From: Alcaligenes faecalis
GTDB taxonomy: Bacteria > Pseudomonadota > Gammaproteobacteria > Burkholderiales > Burkholderiaceae_B
NCBI RefSeq assembly: GCF_009497775.1
Contig: NZ_CP031012.1
Coordinates: forward strand, 1,550,001-1,614,000
DNA length: 64,000 nucleotides
Reading direction: 5' to 3'
This document shows, in pieces, positions 40,619 to 52,000 of the stretch (the stretch's first letter is position 1; each line of letters starts with the position of its first letter). A model generated the notes under the pieces. It was not told where the DNA came from and did no database searches. It saw only the letters and a program-made list of their open reading frames with translations. The position numbers were made by a program, and so were the translations under genes.

Positions 40619-41092
40619 ATGGCTTTGAAGATTAATCGCCTGGAATCGGTTCTGAGTCAGGAGCGGTGGGAGGATTATGACGAGGACGTGTCTTTCAAGA
40701 TTGCTGCGCTTGATACTGAGGCTTATCAAATAGCCCTGGAGCGAGCACGACGCTTGATTGCTCGGGAAGATGCAGGGCATTCGCTAGCGGCCATTCGTGT
40801 CTCAAGTAACGATATCCGCGAGCATGATGTCCAGTGCCAGCTGTTGAGCACGTATATCGTCAAGGACTGGAAGGGTGAAGTCCTTGATGAAGCGGGCAAC
40901 GTCATTCCTTATTCGCCGGAGAATGCGACCAAGTTGCTGTCAGAGAACACAGACCTCTTTGTCTGGGTGATTGCGACAGCGGCCCATGTTGCTGCCAATG
41001 CGAAGAAGGAGGCCCAGGAAACCGTGGAAAAGTCCTCGCCCGGTTCCAGTGGGAAAAAGAGTGGGCCGGGCAAAATGAAAAGCGCAAGCTGA
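40619..41092 (+). CDS. Tail assembly chaperone, short form (gpG-like)
   Basis: 157 residues, MALKINRLESVLSQERWEDY; acidic and helical, with VKDWKGEVLDEAGNVIPYSP and ATKLLSENTDLFVWVIATAA. Position between tube and tape measure is that of lambda gpG. A slippery GGGAAAAAG at 41051-41059 near the 3' end allows a -1 shift into the extension below. The chaperone coats the tape measure during tail assembly. Confidence 0.8.
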   Translation: MALKINRLESVLSQERWEDYDEDVSFKIAALDTEAYQIALERARRLIAREDAGHSLAAIRVSSNDIREHDVQCQLLSTYIVKDWKGEVLDEAGNVIPYSPENATKLLSENTDLFVWVIATAAHVAANAKKEAQETVEKSSPGSSGKKSGPGKMKSAS

Positions 41093-41337
41093 TTCATTCG
41101 ACTCTCGGTGCTCAGATCCCGGATGAACCTCCCAGTGATCCCATTACGGATCATGTCATCCGTGTTTATTGTGCTGCAGACCGTTGTCGGAGTGTCGTTG
41201 TTGGAATGGGCGGGGCGGTGCCATTGCCCCTCTCTACCGAGAACATAAGTGCCGTGGTCCAGGCATATGGAACCCCACTATCCCGGCAAGAGCTGGATAT
41301 GGCTGTGTTTGAGCTTGATCGCTTGGAACGCAGTTGA
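41053..41337 (+). CDS. gpT-like extension reached by -1 frameshift (gpGT)
   Basis: In the -1 frame after the AAAAAG run the sequence reads EWAGQNEKRKLIHSTLGAQI, then PDEPPSDPITDHVIRVYCAA and a helix LSRQELDMAVFELDRLER before a stop at 41335-41337, about 93 residues with good protein character. No ATG with a ribosome binding site begins it, so it is made as a G-T fusion, as in lambda. The exact slip codon is inferred. Confidence 0.7.
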   Translation, partial: EKEWAGQNEKRKLIHSTLGAQIPDEPPSDPITDHVIRVYCAADRCRSVVVGMGGAVPLPLSTENISAVVQAYGTPLSRQELDMAVFELDRLERS

Positions 41338-41455
41338 TTGCCAGGTGGTGGGAGCAGGAGGGGGCCAGCCGGGTTTGCATGTCTACCTGGCTGGCCCAAT
41401 GTGTTTGATTGGGTTCAGGTCCTGAGATTTGAATCAGCGTCTATGTGCGGTTTTC

Positions 41456-41478
41456 CCTGCTTCGGCAGGTTTTTTTTA
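41456..41478 (+). terminator. Terminator before tape measure
   Basis: CCTGC-TTCG-GCAGG followed by a run of eight or more T, 15 bases before the tape-measure gene. Confidence 0.75.
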
Positions 41479-41492
41479 TCTGGAGAAATTGA

Positions 41493-44400
41493 ATGGCGCA
41501 AGAGTCTCGATTGACTATTACGCTCGATACTCGGTCGGCGGAGCAAGGGGCCAAAGATCTGACGCTTGCCCTGAATGCAATGGAGGGGGCTGGCATTCGT
41601 GTTGCGGCCATGTCGGATCGAGTCAATGGCAGTATGGCAGGCGTCAGCAATGCGACCCTCTCGAGTGCAGCCTCTGCGGCTGTGATGGACCGAGTGTTGA
41701 AGTCTGCCTTAAGTGGATTTTCGGCCATGGGTTTGATTGAGATGGCCGAGCAGTGGGATAGCTATGCTGAACGTATGGCGGTTGCGACGCAGTCTTTAGG
41801 CGAGTATGACCAGGCCCAGGCTCGAGTGGCGCAGGTCGCTCAGGCGACCTTCCGTCCTATTGATGAAACACGTGAAGCGTTCATCGCACTTTCTCCGGCT
41901 TTGCGGGAGATCGGCCTTGGCTTTGATCAAAGCATGGATGCGGTAGGGGCCTTTTCGGGGCTGTTGGCGACGAATGGGGCTAGTGCAGAGAGCGGTGCCG
42001 TCGCCATGGAGGCGTTTGCCAATTCGTTTCGAAGCGGCGCGGTTAACGCCAGTGACTGGGCGCAGATTACCGGTACTGTTGATTCCTTGATTTCCCATAT
42101 GGCCGACAGCACAGGGAAAACGACGGCAGAGATTGATCAGTTGGGCAAGAGTGGCCAGATGTCAGTCCAGATGCTGGCTCAAGGTTTGGCATCTTCGTAT
42201 ATTCCTGCCTTGCAGCAAGTGGAGCTGATGCCCAGAACAGTCAGTGGCGCGCTGACGAACTTGAACTCGGCATTTGGCGAGTATGTAGGCAATACGAATA
42301 ATTCCTTGCAGGCAACGACATTGCTGGCATCGGGAATCAACTTTATTTCCCAGAATTTTGAGTCGTTTGCCGATGTGCTGGGGACTGTGGCCCTGGGTGC
42401 ACTGGGGGTCTATACGTCGCGGACGATTGGTGCTGTTGCGGCCTCTGTGAGTGCCACGGTGGCGAGCCATACCAAGGCTGCTGCTACGCTTGCTGCCGCC
42501 AGAGCGGAAGCGCAGGCTGCTGCGGCGGCTTTGGCAAGTGCACGAGCAAGTTTAGGTTTGACAACGACTCTTGCGCAGTTAACTACAGCAAAAAACGCGG
42601 CAGAGGCGGCCAGCAGGCGTCTTGCTGTAGCGCAAGCGGCAACGGCGGGAGTCGGTAGGACTTTGTTAGGTGTGCTGGGTGGCCCTGTTGGCTTGCTGGC
42701 TACGATTGGCCTGACTGCAGCGTCTTTTTTTACGATGGATGGAGCTTCAGATCGTGCAAAGATTGCGACGGATGCTCTTACTGGCTCCGCGCAGGACGCG
42801 TCTACAGCATTTGGCAACCTGGGTGTTCTGTCCAGGCAAGCCGCGCTTGATAGTCTGGCGGTGCTTCTAGACACGCAGATGGGTGAAGCCAGCAAGGCTA
42901 TGGCTGATTTTGTCGACAAGTTGGATCCGACGACAAAAAAGGGGGGAGCTGCCGTTGCGCGGATGCGAGCGGAGATGCGAAATGAGCTGACTTTCCTGGT
43001 GGGTAATGTTTCTTCGGCCGGTGGTGATCTTGAGCAGGCCATTGATGGCTTGATCGGGAAGTGGACTGAGCAAGGAGTGATTACCGAGTCTCAAGCTGGC
43101 CGATATCGTACGCTTGCCATCGCTATGGTGAAGTCTCGAGATGAGGCTACCCAAACAGGACAGCGATGGGAGGCTTTGTCCGAGCTGGGCAGGCAGTTGG
43201 GCCTGGCTGCGCACGGTGCTGCTGGTGGTGTGCAGACACTAAACAACGCACTAGGTTTCTCGGAGAATGCAAGCAAGCAACTTGAGCAAATCCAGAGTCG
43301 GATCAAGTCATTACAGGATGGTGGTGATCCGGTAAAAATGACGACTCGCTGGATCAGCGAGCATAAGGGCACTAGTGAGAGCGAGCGGATTGCACTCATG
43401 TCCGCTGCATATGCAGAAAAAACCTTGTTAGAGGCGCGGCAGTCAACGGGTATTGCGACGAAAGGAGCTGTTTCCTCTGCAGATACTCTTCTACAATCTT
43501 TGCGTGATCAGGTCGCTGTGCTGGGGATGACTGACGCCCAGTTGCAACGCTATCGGCTTCAGATGGCTGGTGCTTCGAAGGGCCAGATGGATGAGGTGGA
43601 AGCTTTGCAGGCCACAAAAAAGGCCTACGAAGATACGGAGCGAGCAAACAAGCTCTACCAGAAGGCGATGTTGGAGCAAAAAAGCATTGCAGAAGAAAAC
43701 ACCATTTTTCAGACTCAGAAAAACCAAGAAAATGTAGGTTTGGGAATTGGTGAGCGCAGACGCAAGCAATTGGCCGAAGAGTATCAAATCATGGCGGACT
43801 TTGAGCGCCGCAGACGCGCGCTGGAGGCCGGCCAGGAGGACGAATCCACACGCCTGGATGAACCGCTTTATCTGCAATCTATTGAGAGTTTGCGATCGGC
43901 AGAAGAGGAAAAGCTGGCTATCGTGCGCCGATCTGTGCAGGAGCGTTCGCTTCTTGAGCAGGACTGGGGATTGGCGATGCAGGAGGCGATGATTAATTAT
44001 GCCGATAATACGGCTAATGTTTATCAGGCCGTTTCTGGTTTAGTCGGGAATATATTTAAGGGCATGGAAGATGCGCTGTTCCAGTTTGCCATGAAAGGCA
44101 AGATGGATTTTGCGAGTCTTGCCGATAGCATTATTGCGGACATGATTCGAATTGCGATTCAGCAGTCTGTGACAGCACCCTTGGCCGGCATGATTGGGAA
44201 CTTGTTTGGTGGTGTGAGCGGGGTGTCTACTGCCAGCGCGATACAGCAAGGCGGTGGTGACGGTATTGGTGCTCTGATTAGTTTGAATGGTTGGGCTTCT
44301 GGCGGTTACACCGGAGACGGTGGACGCTATGAACCAGCTGGTATCGTCCACAGGGGCGAGGGCGTTCTGAATCAAGACGATATGCGTAGTTTGGGTGGGC

Positions 44401-44699
44401 GTTCCGGGTTTGACCGGCTACGTCGCTCCTTACGTGGATATGCCAATGGCGGGACGGTAGGCTATCCAGCTTTGCCATCAGCAACGGCGACCGGCTCCAT
44501 GCCAGGTCAGGATTTGCAGGTGGTCGTTAATAACTACGGTGGAAACAGAGTTGAAGCCAAGGAAGAGATGAGCACAGGCGCTGATGGCCAGATGCTCCGG
44601 CGTGTGGTTATCAGTATTTTGGATGAGCAACTGGGAAGCCCAAGCACTAGCACAGGGCGAGTGTTGCAGAGAGGCTGGGGATTAAGAGCACGATCATAA
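41493..44699 (+). CDS. Tail tape measure protein
   Basis: 1068 residues. N-terminal tape-measure domain (LIEMAEQWDSYAERMAVATQ, FSGLLATNGASAESGAVAME, LAQGLASSYIPALQQVELMP). Two hydrophobic stretches occur near residues 290-310 and 390-420. Ala-rich coiled coil centre, then a lambda gpH-type C-terminal domain (KGMEDALFQFAMKGKMDFAS, LADSIIADMIRIAIQQSVTA) and GGYTGDGGRYEPAGIVHRGE. It sets tail length: about 160 nm at 0.15 nm per residue (rule of thumb). Intact. Confidence 0.9.
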   Translation: MAQESRLTITLDTRSAEQGAKDLTLALNAMEGAGIRVAAMSDRVNGSMAGVSNATLSSAASAAVMDRVLKSALSGFSAMGLIEMAEQWDSYAERMAVATQSLGEYDQAQARVAQVAQATFRPIDETREAFIALSPALREIGLGFDQSMDAVGAFSGLLATNGASAESGAVAMEAFANSFRSGAVNASDWAQITGTVDSLISHMADSTGKTTAEIDQLGKSGQMSVQMLAQGLASSYIPALQQVELMPRTVSGALTNLNSAFGEYVGNTNNSLQATTLLASGINFISQNFESFADVLGTVALGALGVYTSRTIGAVAASVSATVASHTKAAATLAAARAEAQAAAAALASARASLGLTTTLAQLTTAKNAAEAASRRLAVAQAATAGVGRTLLGVLGGPVGLLATIGLTAASFFTMDGASDRAKIATDALTGSAQDASTAFGNLGVLSRQAALDSLAVLLDTQMGEASKAMADFVDKLDPTTKKGGAAVARMRAEMRNELTFLVGNVSSAGGDLEQAIDGLIGKWTEQGVITESQAGRYRTLAIAMVKSRDEATQTGQRWEALSELGRQLGLAAHGAAGGVQTLNNALGFSENASKQLEQIQSRIKSLQDGGDPVKMTTRWISEHKGTSESERIALMSAAYAEKTLLEARQSTGIATKGAVSSADTLLQSLRDQVAVLGMTDAQLQRYRLQMAGASKGQMDEVEALQATKKAYEDTERANKLYQKAMLEQKSIAEENTIFQTQKNQENVGLGIGERRRKQLAEEYQIMADFERRRRALEAGQEDESTRLDEPLYLQSIESLRSAEEEKLAIVRRSVQERSLLEQDWGLAMQEAMINYADNTANVYQAVSGLVGNIFKGMEDALFQFAMKGKMDFASLADSIIADMIRIAIQQSVTAPLAGMIGNLFGGVSGVSTASAIQQGGGDGIGALISLNGWASGGYTGDGGRYEPAGIVHRGEGVLNQDDMRSLGGRSGFDRLRRSLRGYANGGTVGYPALPSATATGSMPGQDLQVVVNNYGGNRVEAKEEMSTGADGQMLRRVVISILDEQLGSPSTSTGRVLQRGWGLRARS

Positions 44700-44755
44700 G
44701 GGAAAGAAAAGCAGAGTGCGGCCCTTATTGTATTGCTGCGTTTCACAAACATCAG

Positions 44756-44788
44756 GCCCGTTGGATATTGATCCAACGGGCTTTTTTT
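44756..44788 (+). terminator. Strong terminator after tape measure
   Basis: GCCCGTTGGAT-ATTG-ATCCAACGGGC, an 11-pair perfect stem, then seven T residues. It lies in the middle of the tail operon, before the tip genes. Confidence 0.85.
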
Positions 44789-44798
44789 ATTTCAGTCT

Positions 44799-45155
44799 AT
44801 GAACAAATTACCTGATTACGTCTCGATCCTGATCGATGGTTTTGGTGAGCGTTTTGACCCTGCCGTCAAGCGAACCGAAATGGATCGTGGTCCTGTGAAA
44901 CAAGAAATATTGAATTCGCAGGTGTTAGTGGAAGTAGAAGCCACTCTTTTTTTTCGTAGCCGAGAGGATACCGTCAAATTTGATAGTTGGTATTTCGACA
45001 CTATCCGCCGGATTGGCTGGTTTGATATGTATGACCACCGATATCGCATGACGCGTTCGATGAGGTTCAAAGGTGGGGATATTGGCACCTTGACGCCGTT
45101 GGCGGGCGGGTTTCAGTATGCCCAGCGCCAGGTGACGTTGGAGTACATGCGATGA
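44799..45155 (+). CDS. Distal tail protein (gpM-like)
   Basis: 118 residues: MNKLPDYVSILIDGFGERFD, VEVEATLFFRSREDTVKFDS, WFDMYDHRYRMTRSMRFKGG, QVTLEYMR. Beta-rich, with the place and size of lambda gpM-type tip-assembly proteins. Overlaps the next gene by four bases. Confidence 0.7.
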   Translation: MNKLPDYVSILIDGFGERFDPAVKRTEMDRGPVKQEILNSQVLVEVEATLFFRSREDTVKFDSWYFDTIRRIGWFDMYDHRYRMTRSMRFKGGDIGTLTPLAGGFQYAQRQVTLEYMR

Positions 45156-45628
45156 GTATCAACAAGGAGTTTCGTCGTAATCGACAAAGGATTACCGACC
45201 CGGATGGGGTGGTATTGCTGGTAGAGATTACGCATTCGTCTTTTTCTGCACCGTTCCGGCTGGCCAACGATACCAAGGCTTGGATCAGTCGTGGTGTGAC
45301 ATACGTGGGTTATCCGTTTCGCTTTACCCTGCCTGATTCGGGCGAGGGGGAAAGTCCGAAGATGGTGCTGGAGATGGATAACACGGGCGGTGATATCTTG
45401 CGCGAGTTGGAATCCATTAGAGAGCCTGGTGAAGAGGTGTGGTGCAGCATCATCATGATTGACCGCTCTATGCCGGATATTCACACCATGAAACTGAGTT
45501 TGCCTATCTCTGTCGTGGCGGTTGATAGCTCCAGCATCATGGCAAAGCCTTCGATGGATTCAATTCTGAATCGCTCTGCAGTCACGCTGCGTTATGACAA
45601 GCGTACAGCGCCCGGAATTTTCCAATGA
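45152..45628 (+). CDS. DUF1833 tail protein (gpL-like)
   Basis: 158 residues: SINKEFRRNRQRITDPDGVV, LLVEITHSSFSAPFRLANDT, VTYVGYPFRFTLPDSGEGES, and IVxDNTGGDILRELESIREP-like MVLEMDNTGGDILRELESIR. DUF1833 proteins occupy the gpL position in the tail tip. Confidence 0.8.
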   Translation: MSINKEFRRNRQRITDPDGVVLLVEITHSSFSAPFRLANDTKAWISRGVTYVGYPFRFTLPDSGEGESPKMVLEMDNTGGDILRELESIREPGEEVWCSIIMIDRSMPDIHTMKLSLPISVVAVDSSSIMAKPSMDSILNRSAVTLRYDKRTAPGIFQ

Positions 45629-46041
45629 TTAAAGCGCTTGATAGGTTTGTCGGGCGGCCACATTGTGCCGATCACTACGATTGTGCTGATTTGGCGGTGG
45701 AGGTGGCGCGGGAAATATTTGCCCGCCAGCTTGCATTGCCTACTGCCAGGCCTCGTCCGCAAGGGCAGCGTGGTCAGGCTGTGGCGATCCGGGCCATGGC
45801 TGATGAATTGGCCTTTGAGGTTGTCGAACCGGTCGATGGTGATTTGGTGCTGATGCAAAGTGCAGGGCAAGAGCTGCCTGGACATATTGGGACTTACTTT
45901 TTTGTGAATCACCAAGCGCATGTACTGCATACATCAGTGGCCTTGGGGTATGCGAGCTTGCATAAATTGAGAGCCTTGCCGGCATTCAATTTGCGGGTGG
46001 TCGGATTTTATAGATGGAAGGATCAGGATGAGCAAAATTGA
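45625..46041 (+). CDS. NlpC/P60-family tail tip peptidase (gpK-like)
   Basis: 138 residues: RPHCADHYDCADLAVEVARE with the catalytic Cys in YDCAD, and His in ELPGHIGTYFFVNHQAHVLH. These tail proteins cut peptide cross-links during infection. Overlaps neighbours on both sides. Confidence 0.8.
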   Translation: MIKALDRFVGRPHCADHYDCADLAVEVAREIFARQLALPTARPRPQGQRGQAVAIRAMADELAFEVVEPVDGDLVLMQSAGQELPGHIGTYFFVNHQAHVLHTSVALGYASLHKLRALPAFNLRVVGFYRWKDQDEQN

Positions 46042-49000
46042 TGCAGGGCGGTTAGTCGTTACGCCGCACCCACTGACCCTGGAGGGGCAGACAAATACTC
46101 CGGCAGATCTGAAGGCAGGCGAAAGCCTGCTTTCTTTTTTGGAGCGCCATGTTCCGAATCTGCATGCCTGCAAATATGCTGTGTCCATCAATGGGTGCCC
46201 CATTGCGCCCGAGTTATGGGCACAGGAAAAGCCCACGCATGGCGCAGTCATTTCGGTGCGTTCCGTTGTGGAAAAGCAGGCCTTGCAACTGGTGGCGATC
46301 GCTGCTTTAGCCTATTTCACGATGGGGGCCGGGGCGGCTTGGATTGGTACGACATTTAGTGTTGGTAGCACAGTTGCATCTGTAATTGGCGGAGCCATGT
46401 TCCTGGGTGGCTCCATGCTGATCAATAAGGTGCTAGCGCCCCCTATACCCAAAATTGGCAATACGGATTTTGGTCGTGAGCCGGTATTTAATATTGCACC
46501 CGGCAACAACTCGGCACGTCAGTATGAGGCTTTGCCGATATTGCTTGGCGCAATGCAGTACGCTCCTGATTACGCAAGTCTCCCCTACACCTGGTATGAG
46601 GGGAATGAACAAATGCTTGGCGCGATTTTTAATGCAGGTTTGAATATAGATCGCTTTGAAAGTGGTTTGCTCAATGGCGATACAGAGTTAAGCGCCTATC
46701 AAAATGTCAATGTCTGGACACGTGGTTTTGAGGGTATGCCTGAGCAGCACATTCCTTTATTTTCCAATCCGGACGTCAGTGATGGAGGGGAGCTTGAAGG
46801 GGCGGGAGAGTGGGTAACGCGTACAACCTCTACAGACACTGTGTTGATTCAATGTGATTTTGATATCCAATTGTTTGGTCAAGGAGAGGATGGTGTAGAG
46901 GGGCGCGATCTGCTTCTGGAGGGACGCTATCGTCCCGTTGGGGACAGTGAGTGGAGGCGTATTTCGTCGGTCCATCTACATAACCGGACCATAAAGCCTC
47001 TGCGTCGCACAGAGACGATTACGGTTGAGGCCGGGCAGTATGAAGTGGCATGGCGAAATGCGTCTGGTGGCAGTAGCGATGGTGGAGAAACTACACGCAA
47101 TGTAGTTTGGACACAGCTGAAAAGTATTCGGCCTGATAACGGTGATTACTTGGGGCAGTCTCGTATTGGCATACAGATTAAAGCCACTGGCCAGTTAAAT
47201 GGCAGTTTGAAAGAGATCAAAGGTCGTTTTGTTGCCCGTGCTATGCCGGTCTGGGATGGGAATGCCTGGGCACAAGCAACGACACCTGAAAATGGATTGT
47301 CCAATCCGGGAGCCCAGATTTTGTTGCTGGCGCGGGGTATCTACGTTGATGATCCGTTTTATGGGCGCAAGTTGATAGCGGGTCTGGGACTGCCTGATGA
47401 CCAGATTGATCTTGAGGGCCTGAAAGCATTCATGTTGCATTGTGCGAGTAATAATCTGCGTCATGATGCGGTGATTAACGATGATCGTAGCAATTTGGAT
47501 CTGCTCAACCAGATTGCGCGTTGCGGTTTGGGCACCTTTGGGTTTTTTAATGGCAAGTGGGGGGTGGTGTGGGCTTGGGATAAGCAGCCGCTGGATGGTG
47601 TGGTCAATATGGCCACCATCAAAAAGTCTACTTTCCAAGTCAATTATGAGTTGGCCAGTGCTGCTGACGGCATTATTTATACGTACTTGAATCGGGATAC
47701 ATGGCAGCAAGACTCGATCTATGTCTATGCCCCTGGTAAAACGACGATGTTAAATCCGGCCAGGTTGACTGGTGAGGGTATTACTACCGCTGAGCATGCA
47801 GCTGTTATGGCGCGTTATCACTTGGGGCAGTCGCTGTATCAGTTCAAGGATATTCAGTACGAAACTGACCTGGAGCATCTTGACTACCAGCGGATGTCTG
47901 TTCTGGCGCTGAGCCATGATATGACTCAGTGGGGGTTTGGGGGGCGACTGGTTGGAGCAACCAAGGATGAACAAGGTGTTGTCGTGCTGCAGCTGGATTC
48001 TCCTGTGCCGGATGAGTCGGTCCATGGAGTGGGTACTGCCGAGCCCTTTATTGGTCTGCGTATACCTGGCGAGTCTATTTATCGTGTTTTTCGGGCTGTA
48101 CGCCCAAGTGCTGGCTCCTTGACGCTGCAACTTCAAGATGCATGGCCTGCGGACGCACTGTTTCCTGGAGATGATGTCGATAATCCGGCGCATGACACGC
48201 TGTGGTTCTACGACTTCAAGCCTACGCCGGGGGCGCGTGTACGTGTGGCCGGCATGCAAATGCAAGCAGGGTTGGGTGGTGCACAAGTTGCAGTCGTGCC
48301 AGAGTCTGACGAGTTTTGGGACTATGTTCTTAATGGGACGTATGAGCCCGCAGGCAGTGATAGCGAGCTCTCTCGTGATGAAACTCCAGTAGTGCGAAAT
48401 CTTCGTATTACTGAGCAGCAGATGGTGCAGGGAAATACGCACTTCACAGAGTTAACGATTACCTTTGATGTGAGTGGTGAGCTGGCATCAGCAGAGGTAT
48501 GGGCTGGACCAGAGGGGCATGAGTTGGTTCATGTCGCTGATACCTCTACGCGTCAAGCTACGTTTCGTATTGATATGGCTGGCAATTGGATGGTGCAGGT
48601 GCGTCCTATGGGCCATACTCGTGCCGGTCCCGCCGCGAGCATTTTTTATTTAACGCAACATACAGATCTACCTCCCTGGAATTATGACTCGCTGCTAATC
48701 ACTGAAATCTCCGGTGGTCTGCGCCGGTATGTATTTGACTATTTGGAGAATGATCCGCCATTTGATTTGGCCGGTGCCGAGCTTCGTTACTTGGCTGGAA
48801 AACATGCTGCGCCCAATTGGGATGCAATGACGCCATTGGGCAGTGGCTTTCATACCGCAACTTTTGAAAGTGTGTTGCCGCAGGAGGGAGTGTGGACTTT
48901 TGCTCTACGTGCGCGTAACACCTCTGGCCAGTTGTCTACGACGGCCTTGGTGCGTAGTCTGAGTTTGGGCAAGAACTTCGATCAGGTGCAGACCAAAGAT

Positions 49001-52000
49001 AAAACGCCTCCGCCTGCAGTGACGGGTTTGTCCGCGGCTGCAGGTTTGGGGACGGTGATTGCCAGCTGGAATCCAGCGGCTTATGAAACCGGGCATGGCC
49101 ATGCGCGCACCCTGATTTATGCCGCAAAAGGTGCTGCTGCTGCCGTATCGACAGCAAAGTTGGTTGCCGAGTCTCACCATGGTCCCGTTTCGTTCACGGC
49201 AGGGCTAGGCGAGACCTGGCGGGTATGGGCCAAGCATGAGAGTGTGGATGGAGTGCTCTCAAGCAAGTTTGCCGGGCCTGTCAATGTCACGCTGGGCAAG
49301 ATCGGCGATGTGGATCTGGCTGAAGATCTGGATCTGGCCAAACGCCTGGCTGATGGTTCAGTTACGGCAGAAAAACTGGCGGACGGTGCCTTGACGGAGT
49401 CCAAATTTGCGCAAGGTGTAGAGCCGGTAAAAATTATTCCTGACATAGGCGTCTTACCCACGGTCAAGTCGACGTCCAGTGTGCTTTGGAAAGGTTCTCT
49501 GTATGTATGGAGCACTACGTCCAAGAAATATGAAAAGGCCGTGGCCGAGGTTGCACCAGAGTCCCTGGGGCCGGACAAGTTTCAACCAGGAACGGAGCCA
49601 GTAACGACGGTCCCTGATGCGGGCCAACTGCCCGTCGTTAAAGTCACGACGACCGTTTCTTGGAAGGGTGCTCTTTATACGTGGAATACGGCGGCCAAGA
49701 AGTATGAAAAGGCCGTGGCTGATGTTGCGTCGCAGTCGATTGGGCCGGACAAGTTTTTGCCTGGTACTGAACCGGTAACGGTTGTCCCTGACAACAAGCC
49801 ATTACCGACCCTTCAGTCGACTTCCAATATCTCCTGGAAAGGAAAGCTGTATCGCTGGGACGGGACCAAGTACGTATCGAGTGTTGATACCGGAGACCTT
49901 GTCGGCAAGATCACAGATCAGCAGATTGATGATATCAGTGCGGCCAAACTGACCGGGAAGATTACAGGCACGCAGGTTGCAAATAACGAGATCAAGACGC
50001 CACACCTGGCTGCTGGATCGGTTGTTGCAGAGAAAATTGCGGCCGGTGCCGTGGTCGCTTCTAAGCTATTTGTAGGGGCAAATGGCAATCTGATTCCCAA
50101 TGGGGCGGGGGAAATGGGTCTTGAGCAAGCCAAGCTTGGCTGGCCGGCCCGATTTGTGGTGGATGAAGACAATGCTCCTGTTGGCTTCCCCTGGTCCTAT
50201 CGTTCTCCTGCAGGAGAAACCGGCACACGGGACTCCACGTTTGGTTCTATCCCTGTAGAGCCTGGTGCCGAGTATCAGATTACCCTCTGGGCAATGGCTG
50301 ATCGCGAGAACAGTCGTGTCTATATAGAGGGGAGAAATCAGGCGGGCGAGCACGCGTTTACGAGGTCCAAGGGGGATGGCGCAGGGGTAACAGGCGTATA
50401 TGTTCTTTCAAATCAAATACTGCCTACAAGCTGGACGCGGTTTTCGACGACTGTAACTATTAGCGATGGCACTACACATTTGCATCGCTTTCGCTACTAC
50501 ATTAACCACGCGAACGGGACAGAGAGAGGGGCGGCGCAGTTATTTGCCGGGCTGACGATGACTAAACGGGCAACGGGTGAGTTGATCGTTGACGGCGTTG
50601 TCACGGCGGATAAAGTGGCTGCAAATGCCATTTCTTCAGAGAAAATCGCTGCTAATGCTGTAACGACGGCCAAGATTGCAGCATCTGCAGTGACTGCAGA
50701 TCAGATCGCGGCCAACACGATTATGGCGGAAAAGTTGGTGGTGTCATCGCCGACGAATCTGTTGCCGGATACGTATGGGTGGACCGATCGAGCCAATGGA
50801 GTCTCATGGCGGCGGGCAGGTTTTTCATCTAATTACAGCTCTGGCTCAGTCTGGTTACAACACAAGAAACGGGCAACGCTCGATACTTTGTTTGAAATTC
50901 GAGCGGGCACTCGGTATCTGTTCAATGTGGAGATGGATTGCCAGACGGAGGGGGCAAAGCAAGTATTTGAGCTGGTTCAGGAGGATGGAGAGTCCTTCTC
51001 ACCGCGCCGTTTTTTAGGCTCGTTTACGACCTCCCCAGGTGCGTATCGGCCCTATTCAAACTCCATCGAGTTTTCAAGCTCAGAACGGGTGCGGCTCAAG
51101 GTATTTGCCAACGATAACCAGAGTGCATCGACCGGTGGCTATGTTTGGCTGAAAAACCCCAGCTTGCGACCAATGGCTCAGGGTGAGTTGATCGTAGACG
51201 GTGCGATCACTGCTGAAAAAGTGGCGGCCAACGCGATTACGGCTAAGCACTTGGCGGCGAATTCCGTGACTGCAGTCAAGGTGGCGGCAGGAGCTATCGC
51301 GGCTGAGCATTTGGCGGCTGGTGCAATTACAGTCGGAAAAATCCAGGATGGTGCGGTCACGGGGGATAAGCTTGCCACTACGACGATCACGGGAGACAAG
51401 ATCGCTACGGGAGCTATTACGGCAGATAAGGTGGCAACGAATGCCGTGACTTCCGACAAAATTGCAGCGAACGCGATTACTTCCGCAAAGATCTCGGCGG
51501 GAGCTGTTGGCGCTGAGCAGGTTGCGGCAAATGTGATTACGGCCAAACACCTGGTCGTGGCTGACAGGTCGAATCTGCATCCTGATCCTACCGTTTCGCT
51601 TGGTGACGAAAGTGCACTTTGGTCCATTCCTTCTTGGGTGGCTGCCATTCCTGCCGGAACCTCCACTGTTGGATGGGGATTTAGTGGAGGCGTGTTACGA
51701 GCGACCGCAGCAAATCCTGGCACGGTCTGGAATGGGCCCTATTTGCGTGTCGGGAATATTGAGTTGCAGGGAGGGCAGGACTATGTTTTGTCGTTCCGGC
51801 ATCGACGTTTTAATGCTGGTACTTCAGCTTTTAGAACAGTGGTGTATTTTTATGACGCCAAGGGGGAGCAGATTACGGGCTCAACAGCAACGCTTAATCA
51901 CACGACGAACTCCTCAGCTCCACAGGATGTCACCTTGTCTGTTACTACGCCGGCGAAAGCGGCGACGATGCAGATTTATTATCAACAGAATCCGGATAGC

